Origin: Dongia mobilis
Lineage (GTDB): Bacteria > Pseudomonadota > Alphaproteobacteria > Dongiales > Dongiaceae
Assembly: GCF_004363235.1 (NCBI RefSeq)
Contig: NZ_SNYW01000001.1
Location: 124,001-188,000 of the forward strand
Direction of reading: 5' to 3'
DNA length: 64,000 nt
This document shows, one piece after another, positions 33,979 through 47,673 of the stretch (position 1 is its first letter; every line of letters begins with the position of its first letter). The notes below the pieces were generated by a model. The model had not been told where the DNA came from and searched no databases. It worked only from the letters and a program-made list of their open reading frames with translations. The position numbers and the translations under genes are program-made.

Positions 33979-34337
33979 GATTCACCCATACCTGGAATGC
34001 GGGTCGAAAAAATGGCGTCGAGATGACGCTTCCATGACGCGCAGACCCAGGGAAAACCGGAAGAAAAGAAAATCACCGGCGGGCAGTTTGGGGGGCGGTA
34101 AGCCCGCCGGCGGGGCTGGCGGCGCGGGTCGGTTCGGCCCGTCTTCCGCCATCGCCCTGTGCTTTTCGCAAAGCCAAGTTTCAATCGCAAACCTAGGGAA
34201 ACTCCCGGCGGGGAGGGAGGGAAACCCATCCGCCGACGCTTCTAATCTAGGCATCCCTGCGCCAGATTTCAGTGATCGGGGTCACAATGCCGCGATCTTT
34301 CCATATTTCAGCCAAGCGACTGAAACGGCGCGACTTT
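33979..34337. other. Gene-poor stretch with nothing recognisable
   Basis: No convincing coding frame, RNA gene or hairpin with a T-run was found here. A plus-strand frame through 33857-34393 is open but Arg/Pro/Gly-rich, has no family look and no ribosome site. The stretch has a purine-rich run near 34050-34090 and a GGCGGG/CCCGCC-rich part near 34090-34130. It separates two convergent genes for secreted proteins. Confidence 0.5.
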
Positions 34338-35102
34338 TCACTCGATATGGTCGAGGCGGGTCTGCAAATCCGCCTTTGCGGCGGTCAGCGTGAAGACAAG
34401 ATCGTAGTGCCCGAGCTCGCTGGGATCCCAGGCGGCGACACTGACCGGGCCTGATTTCCAGGTATGGACCGGCATCGTCGACGAGATGCCGGGCGCCAGC
34501 TCCACCTTGTCCTTCACCACCTGCGGGCTGCCGAGGCGGCGGTTGAGCCCGGCCAGCAGCTTGTAGCCCTCCTTGGTCTTCACCGGTGTCAGGCGGGCGG
34601 AGACGAGTTCGTAGGACGTGCCGCTTTCGGCAAGGTCGTTGCCGCCATAGAGTGCCTCGCCGAAGCCGGTCTCGTCGAAACCGTCATCACCCGAGACTTC
34701 CATGAAATCGAAGCGGATGCGGGTCATGACGCCGTCGACCTCGACCTCGACCGGCCGCCACCAGGAAAGATTGGCGGGATCCGGCGCCACGACGCGGCAG
34801 GTCTTGACGCCGACCCGCTCGTAGCGGGCCTCGTTGTCGGCCACGTAACCCACCATGCGCTGGCGCAATTCAGGGTCGTCGCCGCATTTGACCGTCGCGC
34901 CCTTGGGCAGGCCCTCGAAGGGCAACGGCATGCTGGAGAACTCCTCCAGCGAGATACCAAGCGGATAGCCAAGCTGGACGGGAACCCGTGAATCGGCACT
35001 CGAATCCGCGTGCGCAACGCCTGCTGCCAGCAGCAGGGCGACAATTACACCGGCGCCGGTGGCGGGTGCCGCCGGGCGATTGGCCTCGAAGCAGGTTGGC
35101 AT
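34338..35102 (-). CDS. Secreted protein of unknown function
   Basis: 254 residues. The N-terminus has a hydrophobic stretch (GAGVIVALLLAAGVAHA, cleavage about residue 33) preceded by a polar leader; it may be a Sec signal with a long n-region. The mature protein contains two Cys (VKCGDD, KTCRVV) that could form a disulphide, and a regular strand pattern through SARLTPVKTKEGYKLL. I do not recognise a family. It is transcribed toward the gene-poor gap and lies 180 nt beyond the start-distal end of the beta-oxidation operon. Confidence 0.65.
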   Translation of the reverse strand: MPTCFEANRPAAPATGAGVIVALLLAAGVAHADSSADSRVPVQLGYPLGISLEEFSSMPLPFEGLPKGATVKCGDDPELRQRMVGYVADNEARYERVGVKTCRVVAPDPANLSWWRPVEVEVDGVMTRIRFDFMEVSGDDGFDETGFGEALYGGNDLAESGTSYELVSARLTPVKTKEGYKLLAGLNRRLGSPQVVKDKVELAPGISSTMPVHTWKSGPVSVAAWDPSELGHYDLVFTLTAAKADLQTRLDHIE

Positions 35103-35281
35103 GTTCCGTCCCCGTGTTCCCGTTGCCGGAATCGGGTGGACTTGTGCCGCCCGACTCGATGCAACTCACGCAGTCAGAATGCGCGTAAAATGCGACGGTT
35201 CCGTTGTGAGATTAATCTCGCAGCCTGTGAAATACCTGTGACGCCATATGAAGTTCGTTCGCCACGTATCGGAAAACGGGA

Positions 35282-37069
<1,788 letters not shown>

Positions 37070-37085
37070 CGATCGTCTCCCTTGC

Positions 37086-39412
<2,327 letters not shown>

Positions 39413-39413
<1 letters not shown>

Positions 39414-40549
39414 CACACGGCCTCCAGGATGGTGGCGATGCCCTGGCCGCCGCCGATGCATTGGGTGGCCAGCGCGAATTGCTTGCCTTCGCGCTTCAGA
39501 AGTGCGGCCGCCTTGCCGGTGATGCGGGCCCCGGTGGCGCCCAGGGGATGGCCGAGCGCGATGGCGCCGCCATCCAGATTGACCTTGGCCATGTCGATCT
39601 TGAGATCGCGGATGCAGGCGATCGATTGCGAGGCGAAGGCCTCGTTGAGCTCGATGATGTCGATGTCGTTGATGGTGAGGCCGGCGCGCTTCAATGCCCT
39701 CTGCGTCGCCACGACCGGACCGATTCCCATGATCTCCGGTGCGCAGCCGGCAACCGAAATCGCACGGATCCTGGCCAGCACCGGCAGTTTATGCGCCTTC
39801 GCATATTCGGCCGAGGTGATGAGGCAGGCGGCGGCGCCGTCGGTGAGCGGCGAGGACGTCCCGGCCGTGACCGAGCCCGCCTGGTCGAAGGCGGGCTTCA
39901 ACCCGGCAAGCCCCTCGGTTGTCGTGTCGGCGCGGATGGTGCCGTCTTCGCTGACCATTTCCTTGCCGGCCTGGATCGGCACGATCTCGTCCTTGAACCT
40001 GCCGGCATCGCGGGCTGCTGCGGCCTTCTTCTGGCTCGAAACCGCAAATGCCTCCTGGTCCGCGCGGCTGATGCCGTATTTCTTCGCGACATTCTCGGCC
40101 GTCGTTCCCATCGAGATATAGGCGGCCGGCAGGCGCTCGTTGAGTGCCGGATTGGGCATCGGGTTAAACCCCAGCATCGGCACGCGCGTCATGCTCTCGA
40201 TCCCGGCGCAGAGGAAGGCCTCGCCCGCACCCATGCGGATCGAGCCCGCCGCCCAGTGGATCGCCTGCATGGAGGAGCCGCAGAACCGGTTCACCGTGGC
40301 CCCGGCGACCGATTGCGGCAGATCGGCGATGAGGCCGATGAGGCGCGCCACGTTGAAGCCCTGCTCGCCCTCCGGAAAGGCGCAGCCGACGACGAGGTCT
40401 TCGACATCCGAAGTCACCACCCTTGTCCGCTCGACCAGGCTGCGGACCACGGCGGCGCAGAGATCGTCGGGCCGCACCTTGACCAGCGCCCCCTTGTTGG
40501 CGAAGTGGAAGGGCGAGCGCTGATAGCCCGCGATGACGACATCGGTCAT
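39413..40549 (-). CDS. Acetyl-CoA acyltransferase (thiolase, FadA type)
   Basis: 378 residues with complete catalytic set: nucleophile Cys in NRFCGSSMQAI (about 90), His in GHPLGATGARI and the second Cys in ATQCIGGGQGIA. NEAFASQSIACI is the usual substrate loop. Size and motifs fit a degradative thiolase. It overlaps the acyl-CoA ligase stop by 4 nt and the downstream dehydrogenase start by one base, so the three are likely co-translated. Confidence 0.94.
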
Positions 40550-42288
40550 GGTTCAATCTCCTTGATGCGCTCGGCGCGCGCCTTTTCCTCGTCAGCGAGG
40601 ACCTTTTTCAGGATCTTGCCGATGATGCTCTTGGGCAGATCGGCGCGGAATTCATAGAGCCGGGGCTTTTCGATCTTGGACAGGCGATCCTCCAGGAAGG
40701 AATCGATCTCCTCGGCGGTCGCCGTCAGGTTGTCCTTCAGCACGATGAAGGCCTTGACCGTCTGACCGCGATAGGCATCGTCGACGCCGATCACGGCGCA
40801 TTCCTTGACCGCCGGATGTTCGTAAAGCGCCTCCTCGATCACGCGCGGATAGACCTTGAAGCCCGACGCATTGATCATTTCCTTGAGGCGGTCGGTGATG
40901 AAGACATAGCCGTCCTCGTCGATATGGCCGACATCGCCGGTATGGAGGCGGCCGTCATAGATCACCTCGGCCGTCGCTTCCGGGCGCTTCCAATAGCCCA
41001 GCATCACCTGGGGCCCCCTGAAGCAGATCTCGCCCTTTTCGCCGGGTGCCACCAGCTGGTGCGGGTCATCCAGCGAGACGATCTCGCAGCTGGTCAAGGG
41101 GAATGGCAGGCCGATCGAGCCGGATTTGCCACCGGTATGGGTGGGATTGCAGCAGCAGACCGGCGACGCTTCGGACAGGCCGTAACCTTCGATCAGATGC
41201 GTGCCGGTACGGGCCTCGAAGGACTTGCGCACCTCGGCCGGCAGGGCGGCGCCGCCGGAAATGCAGAATTTGAGAGAGGTGAGGTCGAAGTCGTCGATGT
41301 TGGGCGCATTTAAGAGCGCGTTGAACAGTGTCGGCACGCCGGCCAAGGCCGCGGGCCGCTTGCGGTGGATCAGCTTCAGGAGTTTCTGCACCTCGAACTT
41401 CGGCTCCAGGATCATGGTGCCGCCGACCGCCAGCGTGAAGTTCATGACGCAGGTCATGGCAAAGGCATGGAAAAGGGGCAGGACGCCGACCATCTTCGCT
41501 CCAGGCCGCTCGACCGTGTGGAAGAAGCGCTCGGCCTGGATCGCGTTGCTGTAGACATTGGCATGGCTGAGCATGGCGCCCTTCGGCACGCCCGTGGTGC
41601 CGCCGGTATATTGCAGCAGGGCCACATCCTTGCTGCAATCGATCGCAACCGGCTGATAGGCGCCGTCATTGTCGATCAGATCCTTCAGGGCTATGTGGCG
41701 GCTGTCGATCGTCATGCGCGCACGCGCCGCGCGCATGACGAAGGGATAGACCAGGTTCTGCGGGAAGGGCAGCTGGTCCGCCATCGGGCAGACGATGACC
41801 GTCTTCACCCGGCATTTCGGCAGCACGGCATCGAGCTTGGGCAGCAGCTGGACGACATCCAGCGTCACCATGAAATCGCATTCGGCATCGTTGATCTGCC
41901 GCTCGATCTCGGGCTCGGCATAGAGCGGGTTGAAATTGACCAGGGTCGCCCCGGCCTTCAAGGCGCCGTGATAGAAGGCGACGAAATAGGGGCAGTTCGG
42001 CAGGAAGAGACCCAGATGCATGCCGGGTTTCAGCCCCAGCAGCTGCAGCCCCTTGGCGATGCGGTCGGAGAGCGCCTTCACCTCGGCGTAAGAGTAGCGC
42101 TTGTCGAGGAAGTCGATGCAATCGAGCTGCGGGTTGGCCGCCGCCTGGTCGTCGAGCAGCGCATGGACCGGCTTCACCGCGATGGGTGCTGCCCAATCGA
42201 CCTCCGGCGGATAGGACGAAGCCCAGACGGGCATGCCTGCGCCCGGCTTGCGCGCCTCTTCCCCCACCCCCGACACGCTTGTCTCCAT
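40546..42288 (-). CDS. Long-chain fatty acid-CoA ligase (FadD type)
   Basis: 580 residues from ATG 42288, preceded by GGAAGGGAA at the proper spacing; longer frames lack a ribosome site. ATP/AMP motif YTGGTTGVPKGAMLSHAN, then YGLSEASPVCC, and C-terminal GDVGHIDEDGYVFITDRLKEMI with the conserved LPKSIIGKILKKVL lysine. It activates fatty acids for the three enzymes downstream and is the promoter-proximal gene of the operon. No membrane segment, so peripheral at the inner membrane. Confidence 0.92.
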   Translation of the reverse strand: METSVSGVGEEARKPGAGMPVWASSYPPEVDWAAPIAVKPVHALLDDQAAANPQLDCIDFLDKRYSYAEVKALSDRIAKGLQLLGLKPGMHLGLFLPNCPYFVAFYHGALKAGATLVNFNPLYAEPEIERQINDAECDFMVTLDVVQLLPKLDAVLPKCRVKTVIVCPMADQLPFPQNLVYPFVMRAARARMTIDSRHIALKDLIDNDGAYQPVAIDCSKDVALLQYTGGTTGVPKGAMLSHANVYSNAIQAERFFHTVERPGAKMVGVLPLFHAFAMTCVMNFTLAVGGTMILEPKFEVQKLLKLIHRKRPAALAGVPTLFNALLNAPNIDDFDLTSLKFCISGGAALPAEVRKSFEARTGTHLIEGYGLSEASPVCCCNPTHTGGKSGSIGLPFPLTSCEIVSLDDPHQLVAPGEKGEICFRGPQVMLGYWKRPEATAEVIYDGRLHTGDVGHIDEDGYVFITDRLKEMINASGFKVYPRVIEEALYEHPAVKECAVIGVDDAYRGQTVKAFIVLKDNLTATAEEIDSFLEDRLSKIEKPRLYEFRADLPKSIIGKILKKVLADEEKARAERIKEIEP

Positions 42289-42444
42289 GGGTTCCCTTCC
42301 CAGGGGATTCCATCGCCTGCGGATGCCACTCAGGATCGGCATTCAGTCACAGCGATTTTGCGCATTCTCCGGCATTTAAGGCAAAGGAATGGTTAACGCG
42401 GTCTGGCAGCCGGTGGCCCCGGGAATTAGCGCAGCTAACCTGCC

Positions 42445-42807
42445 CTATAAACTGCCGCCCAGATCGCCCCCCAGGCATCCCGCGAAGCTGATCCCGCCCA
42501 GGGTCAGATTGCGGAAGGCGATGAGGCCGCCGGCCTGCTTCAGGCGACCGACCAGGCCGGGCCTATCCCCGGCGACGGTGAGGATATTGTCGAAGGCGGT
42601 GGGGGTGAGAAGGCGTGCATCCGCCCGGTGGGTGGCGGCAAGCGATTGCTCGAGGCTCCAGCCGGGCGGGAAGACGATGATCGCGGTGCCGGTTTCCCCC
42701 TCATCCATCTGGGCATAGGCCAGTAGGGCCGCCATCACGCCGAGCCACAGCGCCAGGATGGCGCCGAGCAGCTTCAGGGTCAGGGCATGCGGACTGAAGG
42801 CGGTCAT
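42445..42807 (-). CDS. Small membrane-anchored protein of unknown function
   Basis: 120 residues from ATG 42807; the frame upstream runs through a dispersed repeat and is not coding-like. One hydrophobic helix at about residues 11-33 (LLGAILALWLGVMAALLAYA) with the rest probably periplasmic. It ends in a Gly-rich tail (GGISFAGCLGGDLGGSL) with a single Cys. No family recognised. It lies between the repeat at 42831 and the fatty-acid operon, same strand as both neighbours. Confidence 0.55.
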   Translation of the reverse strand: MTAFSPHALTLKLLGAILALWLGVMAALLAYAQMDEGETGTAIIVFPPGWSLEQSLAATHRADARLLTPTAFDNILTVAGDRPGLVGRLKQAGGLIAFRNLTLGGISFAGCLGGDLGGSL

Positions 42808-42830
42808 GGAGGTTCCGACCTCTATAAGCC

Positions 42831-42906
42831 CGTCATGCCCGGGCTTGTCCCGGGCATCCAGTCGCGCGGCCGGCACTGGATCGCCGGGTCACGCCCGGCG
42901 ATGACG
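42831..42906. repeat. Dispersed palindromic repeat, copy B
   Basis: Same construction as 29757-29835: CGTCATGCCCGGGCTTGTCCCGGGCATCCA, a variable spacer, then CACTGGATCGCCGGGTCACGCCCGGCGATGACG, described here by its parts (hairpin 42831-42860, hairpin 42876-42906). The two copies lie 13 kb apart between unrelated genes, so the element is dispersed and probably present many times in the genome. Confidence 0.8.
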
Positions 42907-42916
42907 CGGAAGAATA

Positions 42917-44140
42917 TCACGCCACCGCCGCACGGTTGAGGGCGCGTTCGTCGATCGGCCAATGGATTGCGGCGGCGAAAAGCCCCAAGGCCACGCTGAT
43001 CCACCAGACGGCGTCGAAACTTCCCGTTGTCTCGAAGAGATAGCCGGCCAGCCAGACGCCGAGGAATGAACCCAGCTGGTGGCTGACGAAGACGATGCCG
43101 AACAGCATCGACATGGAGCCCAGCCCGAAGATCTGCGCCACCAGGCCCGAGGTCAGCGGCACGGTGGAGAGCCAGAGCAGGCCCATGACGGCGGAGAAGA
43201 CGAGGACGCTCGCCGGCGTGATGGGAAGCAGCATGAAGGCGGTGATGGCGACGCAGCGGCCGAGATAGATCATGACCAGCAGGTATTTCTTGCTGTGCCT
43301 GCCGCCGAGCACGCCGGCGGTATAGGCGCCCACGATGTTGAAGCCGCCGATCAGCGAGACTGCCCAGGCGCCGATATCAAGGCCGATGCCGCGGGTCTGC
43401 ACGAAGGCGGGGATATAGGTCTGGATGAAGGTGACCTGGAAGCCGCAGACGAAGAAGCCGAGGATGAGCAGCCAATAGGCGCGCTGGTCGAAGGCCTCGG
43501 CGAGGGCGGCGTGCCAGGAAAGCGCGGAAGGTGCCGCGTGGGGTTCTGCCTTGCGGCTTTTGAGCGCGATGGCGAGCGGGATGATGGCAAGGCAGAGCAG
43601 CCCGGTCATGATCATCGCTGTCTCCCAGCCGAAGGCTTCGAGCAGCACGGCGCCCAGAGGCGTCAGCAGGAATTGCCCCAGCGAGCCGGAGGCGGTGGCG
43701 ATGCCGAGTGCCCAGCTGCGCTGCTCGGCCGGTACCAGGCGCGCGAACGCTCCCATCACGATCATGAAGGAGGCCGATGACATGCCAAAGCCGACCAGCA
43801 CACCCAGGGTCAGATAGAGCTGGATGGCGGATTGCGAGAGTGCGCCCAGGATGACGCCGGCTGCATAGAGGAGGCCGCCGGTGGCGAGCACGCGCGCGGT
43901 GCCGTAACGATCGGCCATGGCGCCGGCAAAGGGCTGGCCCAGGCCCCAGAGCAGGGCCTGCAGCGCCATGGCAAAGCCGAAATCGGCCTTGGTGAATTCC
44001 CTGGCATCCACCATGGGCAGGAGGAAGAGCCCGAAATCCGAGCGCACGCCGAAGCCGATCAGGCCGATGCCGCAGCCGGCCGCGATGATCCAGAGAATGC
44101 GGGTATCCGGTGCGGCCTTCGCCGCCGATTGTGGCGCCAT
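42917..44140 (-). CDS. Major facilitator superfamily transporter
   Basis: 407 residues with 12 predicted helices. A typical N-half opening (IIAAGCGIGLIGFGVRSDFG) leads to the loop 2-3 motif GAMADRYGTARVLATGG, the MFS motif-A region. The central loop is about 190-215 (KSRKAEPHAA). It lacks a distinctive substrate signature; the FGVRSDFGLFLLPM opening is reminiscent of the oxalate/monocarboxylate-type group. Monocistronic on the minus strand, 115 nt from the next gene. Confidence 0.85.
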   Translation of the reverse strand: MAPQSAAKAAPDTRILWIIAAGCGIGLIGFGVRSDFGLFLLPMVDAREFTKADFGFAMALQALLWGLGQPFAGAMADRYGTARVLATGGLLYAAGVILGALSQSAIQLYLTLGVLVGFGMSSASFMIVMGAFARLVPAEQRSWALGIATASGSLGQFLLTPLGAVLLEAFGWETAMIMTGLLCLAIIPLAIALKSRKAEPHAAPSALSWHAALAEAFDQRAYWLLILGFFVCGFQVTFIQTYIPAFVQTRGIGLDIGAWAVSLIGGFNIVGAYTAGVLGGRHSKKYLLVMIYLGRCVAITAFMLLPITPASVLVFSAVMGLLWLSTVPLTSGLVAQIFGLGSMSMLFGIVFVSHQLGSFLGVWLAGYLFETTGSFDAVWWISVALGLFAAAIHWPIDERALNRAAVA

Positions 44141-44269
44141 GCGACGTCTCCCAGGCTTCGATAGGGCGGGAGTCTAGCGCGGCTTCTCTCCGCTTGAGCA
44201 GAGGCGATGCCGGGAGGGGCTTATGCCCTCACCGCATGTATCGGGACAATCGGGCAGGCGGCGAAGGCC

Positions 44270-45055
44270 TCACCCCAGCCCGAACTGCGTCACCACCTTG
44301 GCGAAATCGTCGGCGAAATTGCCGCCGGTACGGATGATGGCCGTGCCTTGCGGCAGGCGGTTGAAGACGGTCGCGGCCAGATCCTGGCTGGTGAGGACGG
44401 CGCCGGGAATCTTCTCTGTGCCCTCGATGGCTTTCAAGGCGCGCAACAGATCGACGCCGTTCAAACCCGTCATCACCTGCGAGGTCAGCACCATGTCGGG
44501 GCGGAGGCGGAGCGCCATGGCGAGCGCCTCGACCGGATCGGCAAGGGTGGTGACGCGGAAGCCGCAGGCCTTGATCTGCTGGGCGAGCAGCTTGGCGACC
44601 GCGCGCGCCGGCGTCACCAGCAGGATCTCGACATTGCGGATCTCGACATCCTTCTCGGAAAAGCTCTGGTTGATATGCGAAGGCAGCGCGCGGACGATGC
44701 TGGCAATCTCCTCGTCGGCGGGCTGCGACTTCCGCTCCAGCATCTCGCCCAGCTTGTCGACGAAGATCTGAAGGTCGTTCTGGCTCCTGTCCTGCCAGTC
44801 GGTGAGATCGTCGAGATAGGCGCCGAGGCGGTGCGCGATCATGGAGAGCACGGGATAGCCGAAGCTGCGGCCGGCGCCCTGCAATTCGTGGCCGTGGCGG
44901 CGGAATTGCTCGAGCAGGTTCTCGGCCGGGCCCTGGGCGGCGATCTCGTCCAGCAGCCGGTTCATCTCGGCGATGTGCTGGGTCGCCTCGTCGCGGAATT
45001 CAAGTTCGTCGCGCTGCGCCAATTCGTCGGCATTGGCGCCGATTACCTTCACCAT
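44270..45055 (-). CDS. Hpt-like domain fused to a degenerate receiver domain
   Basis: 261 residues. N-terminal helices (20-120) include RRHGHELQGAGRSFGYP, which matches the histidine phosphotransfer motif (His, then Gly-x-Gly/Ala at the right spacing; the usual Lys is Gln). The C-terminal 120 residues have receiver strands (VEILLVTPARAVAKLL, PDMVLTSQVMTGLNGVDLLRAL, GAVLTSQDL). The acidic pair is VTP, the phospho-acceptor Asp is replaced by Thr/Ser, and the Lys position is Arg. It should therefore be a pseudo-receiver coupled to a possibly active Hpt. Start ATG 45055 is preferred over an upstream frame lacking conservation. Partners unknown. Confidence 0.65.
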   Translation of the reverse strand: MVKVIGANADELAQRDELEFRDEATQHIAEMNRLLDEIAAQGPAENLLEQFRRHGHELQGAGRSFGYPVLSMIAHRLGAYLDDLTDWQDRSQNDLQIFVDKLGEMLERKSQPADEEIASIVRALPSHINQSFSEKDVEIRNVEILLVTPARAVAKLLAQQIKACGFRVTTLADPVEALAMALRLRPDMVLTSQVMTGLNGVDLLRALKAIEGTEKIPGAVLTSQDLAATVFNRLPQGTAIIRTGGNFADDFAKVVTQFGLG

Positions 45056-45235
45056 GGTCCGGACCTTCCCGATCTTCTCAAGCGGATGGCTTGGCCGCGT
45101 ATCCCCGGCGCAGCCTGCCTCCGTCCGGCGCATGATTCCGCCAAGAATATGAAGAAAGGCTAAATGGACCCGCTCAATGGTGTGGTCCTGGGAAGATAAT
45201 CGGACGCGCTACAGCCAGCGCTGTTTGACCCGGCG

Positions 45236-46096
45236 CTAGTAGGCCTTGACCACGAGCACATCCGTCGGCGGCTGGTTGAGGATGTCGGTGGCGACGCTGC
45301 CCCAGATCGCCGCCGACATGCCGGTTCGGCCATGGGTGCCGATCACCAGCAGATCGGCGCTGAGGCGCGCGCATTCCTCCGGCAGCAGGCGATGCGGCTC
45401 GCCCTCGCGCAGGATCTTGTTGAGCCGCTCCGGGGCGATGCCGCCATCGCGGCCGCGCTTTTCCATCAGATCCATCTCATCCTCGAGGAAGGCGTCGAAG
45501 GCGAGGCGCTGGTCGAGCGCCACCTCGGTCGCCGTCTCGGCACTGCCCAGGAAGCCCTTGAAGGGCACGTGATAGGCATGGACCAGGTGATATTGCGCGC
45601 TGCCGGCCAGCTTCATCGCCTCGCGCAGGGCGGCGCGGGAATAGACCGAGAAATCGACACCGATCACCACCTGGCCATAGGGTTGCGCCGCCTCGTTCTT
45701 CACCAGCAGGATCGGCAGGCGGGTCGATTTGACGATCTGGCCGGCCGTGGTGGCGGCGAAGGAACGCCGCGTCGGCTGGGCCGCCTCGTTATGGATGCCG
45801 AGCAGGATGAGATCGGCCTTGATCGCCGCGGCATGGCGCGCGATGTCGGTCTTGGCGTGGCCGGCCAGCACCTCCAGCGTCGCCTTGACGCCGGTTCTCG
45901 CCGCCTGGGTCTCCGCTTCCTTCGCCAGTGCCGCGCGCGCCCATTCGATGGAATGCGTCCTGAGTTCGGCCGGCAGATCGGCATCGACCACATAGAGGAT
46001 CGACATCTCGGCCTTCTGCTGCTGGGCGAGGGCATAGCCGCGCGCGATGGCGCGGTCGGAACGCGGCGACAAATCCGTGGCGACGAGAATCTTCAT
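45236..46096 (-). CDS. Universal stress protein, tandem UspA domains
   Basis: 286 residues, two Usp domains (about 1-140 and 143-285). The second keeps the ATP-binding motif GTHGRTGMSAAIWGSVA; the first has the shortened GIHNEAAQPTRRSFAA and is probably degenerate. Domain starts are MKILVATDLS and QVVIGVDFSVYS. ATG 46096 is used; the upstream TTG overlaps the GGAGGA ribosome site and is unlikely. Cytosolic nucleotide-binding stress protein. Transcribed alone or with NfeD, from which it is 34 nt away. Confidence 0.9.
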   Translation of the reverse strand: MKILVATDLSPRSDRAIARGYALAQQQKAEMSILYVVDADLPAELRTHSIEWARAALAKEAETQAARTGVKATLEVLAGHAKTDIARHAAAIKADLILLGIHNEAAQPTRRSFAATTAGQIVKSTRLPILLVKNEAAQPYGQVVIGVDFSVYSRAALREAMKLAGSAQYHLVHAYHVPFKGFLGSAETATEVALDQRLAFDAFLEDEMDLMEKRGRDGGIAPERLNKILREGEPHRLLPEECARLSADLLVIGTHGRTGMSAAIWGSVATDILNQPPTDVLVVKAY

Positions 46097-46130
46097 CCCG
46101 TGCAATCCTCCTTCGGGTCGTGGTTATCCG

Positions 46131-46592
46131 TCAGCTTGTCCCAACCTGTTCTACCGACAGCATGGCGCCCCTGACAGAGGTCACCTTGACGCGGGTGCCC
46201 GCGGGCAGGTCCGGTCCTTCGCAGCGCCAGACCGTATCGTCGATCCGGATCTGGCCGCGGCCGTTGACGATCGGCTCGGACAATGTCGCCGTGCGCGCCA
46301 CCATCTGCTCACCGCGGCGGTTGAGGGTGTTGTCGTCGCTCTGGATCACCAGCTTGTCGCGGAACCGATACCAGGCCAGAACGGAAACGCCGGAAAGCAG
46401 GGCGAAGACCAGCACCTGGATTTCCCAGGTCAGGCTCGGCACCACCAGCGCCACGATTCCGGTAAGCAGGGCCGCGCCGCCCAGCCACAGGAAGAAGAAG
46501 CCCGGGGTGAGGATTTCGAGGCCCGCCAGCAATGCGGCCAGGATCATCCAGTGCCAGAACTCAAGCTCGAATGGAATGCCGACCTCGCTCAT
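46131..46592 (-). CDS. NfeD family membrane protein
   Basis: 153 residues: helices at about 12-30, 33-50 and 56-73, then a C-terminal OB-fold (about 85-150: NRRGEQMVARTATL, GRGQIRIDDTVWRCEG, GTRVKVTSVRGAML). This is the short NfeD type without the protease domain. It lies 15 nt downstream of a stomatin/SPFH gene on the same strand, the classic NfeD-stomatin pairing; the OB-fold is thought to bind the SPFH partner (family knowledge). Confidence 0.9.
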   Translation of the reverse strand: MSEVGIPFELEFWHWMILAALLAGLEILTPGFFFLWLGGAALLTGIVALVVPSLTWEIQVLVFALLSGVSVLAWYRFRDKLVIQSDDNTLNRRGEQMVARTATLSEPIVNGRGQIRIDDTVWRCEGPDLPAGTRVKVTSVRGAMLSVEQVGTS

Positions 46593-46607
46593 CTCGACCT
46601 CTTGCCG

Positions 46608-47570
46608 TTACGGCTTCTGCCAGGGTCCTGTGCCGGCGGCGCCACCACTGCGATCGCCCAGCGCCGTCTTGGCCAGCTCGGCGATGCCGCCCAGTGCGCC
46701 GATCACATTGCTCGCCTCCAGCGGCATCAGGATCACCTTCTGGTTCGGGGCGCCGGCAATGGCCTGCAGGGCCTCGGTATATTTGAGGCCGAGGAAGTAG
46801 TTGACCGCCTGCACGCTGCCCTTGGCGATGGATTCCGAGACGACCTCGGTCGCCTTGGCTTCCGCCTGGGCGAGGCGCTCGCGCGCTTCCGCCTCGCGGA
46901 AGGCGGCTTCGCGCTCGCCCTCGGCCTGCAGGATCGCGGCCTGCTTCTCGCCCTCGGCCTTGAGGATCGCCGCCTGCCGCAACCCTTCCGCTTCCAGGAT
47001 GGCGGCGCGCTTGTCTCGCTCGGCCTTCATCTGGCGGGCCATGCTGTCGACCAGGTCCTTCGGCGGGGCGATGTCCTTGATCTCGATACGCGTCACCTTC
47101 ATGCCCCAGGGCTGGGTCGCGTCGTCGACCACATGGAGGAGCTGCGCGTTGATCTTGTCGCGCTGCGAGAGCAGTTCGTCCAGATCCATCGAGCCCATCA
47201 CCGTCCGGATATTGGTCATGGTGAGGTTCAGGATCGCGTTCTCGAGATCGTTGACCTCATAGGCGGCCTTGGCCGCCTCCAGCACCTGGTAGAAGACGAC
47301 GCCGTCGACGCTGACCATGGCGTTGTCCTTGGTGATCACTTCCTGGGTCGGCACGTCGAGCACCGATTCCATCATGTTGATCTTGGCGCCGATGCGGTCG
47401 ACGAAGGGAATGATGAAGTTGAGGCCCGGGCGCAGCGTGTGGGTGTAGCGGCCGAACCTTTCCACGGTCCATTCGCGTCCCTGCGGCACCGATTTGATCC
47501 CCATGAAGACGAGGAGGACCGCCACCACCAGCAGGACGATGACGAAGATCGCAAACGTGCTCAGGCCCAT
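46608..47570 (-). CDS. SPFH/band 7 (stomatin, QmcA-like) membrane protein
   Basis: 320 residues from ATG 47570. One N-terminal helix (5-25: [19 protein letters not shown]) is followed by the SPFH domain ([15 protein letters not shown] to about 200). A long Ala/Glu-rich coiled coil with AEGE/AEGL repeats (about 195-260) and a short Gly-rich tail complete it. It assembles into large ring-like oligomers in membrane microdomains in this family. Paired with NfeD. An upstream open extension is not coding-like. Confidence 0.92.
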   Translation of the reverse strand: MGLSTFAIFVIVLLVVAVLLVFMGIKSVPQGREWTVERFGRYTHTLRPGLNFIIPFVDRIGAKINMMESVLDVPTQEVITKDNAMVSVDGVVFYQVLEAAKAAYEVNDLENAILNLTMTNIRTVMGSMDLDELLSQRDKINAQLLHVVDDATQPWGMKVTRIEIKDIAPPKDLVDSMARQMKAERDKRAAILEAEGLRQAAILKAEGEKQAAILQAEGEREAAFREAEARERLAQAEAKATEVVSESIAKGSVQAVNYFLGLKYTEALQAIAGAPNQKVILMPLEASNVIGALGGIAELAKTALGDRSGGAAGTGPWQKP

Positions 47571-47673
47571 GGTTTCCCCCCAGACAGGACGGCGCGGCGA
47601 GATGCCGCTGCCGGTCACCCCAAGAATGTAGGGGGCTTTTGCCGGCTTGCAAGTGAAACTGGCGGGACGGACC

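Noticed and set aside
33857-34393. A 178-codon plus-strand frame in the gene-poor gap
   Set aside because: No ribosome site, Arg/Pro/Gly-rich, overlaps the end of the minus-strand secreted-protein gene, and no fold or family pattern is visible.
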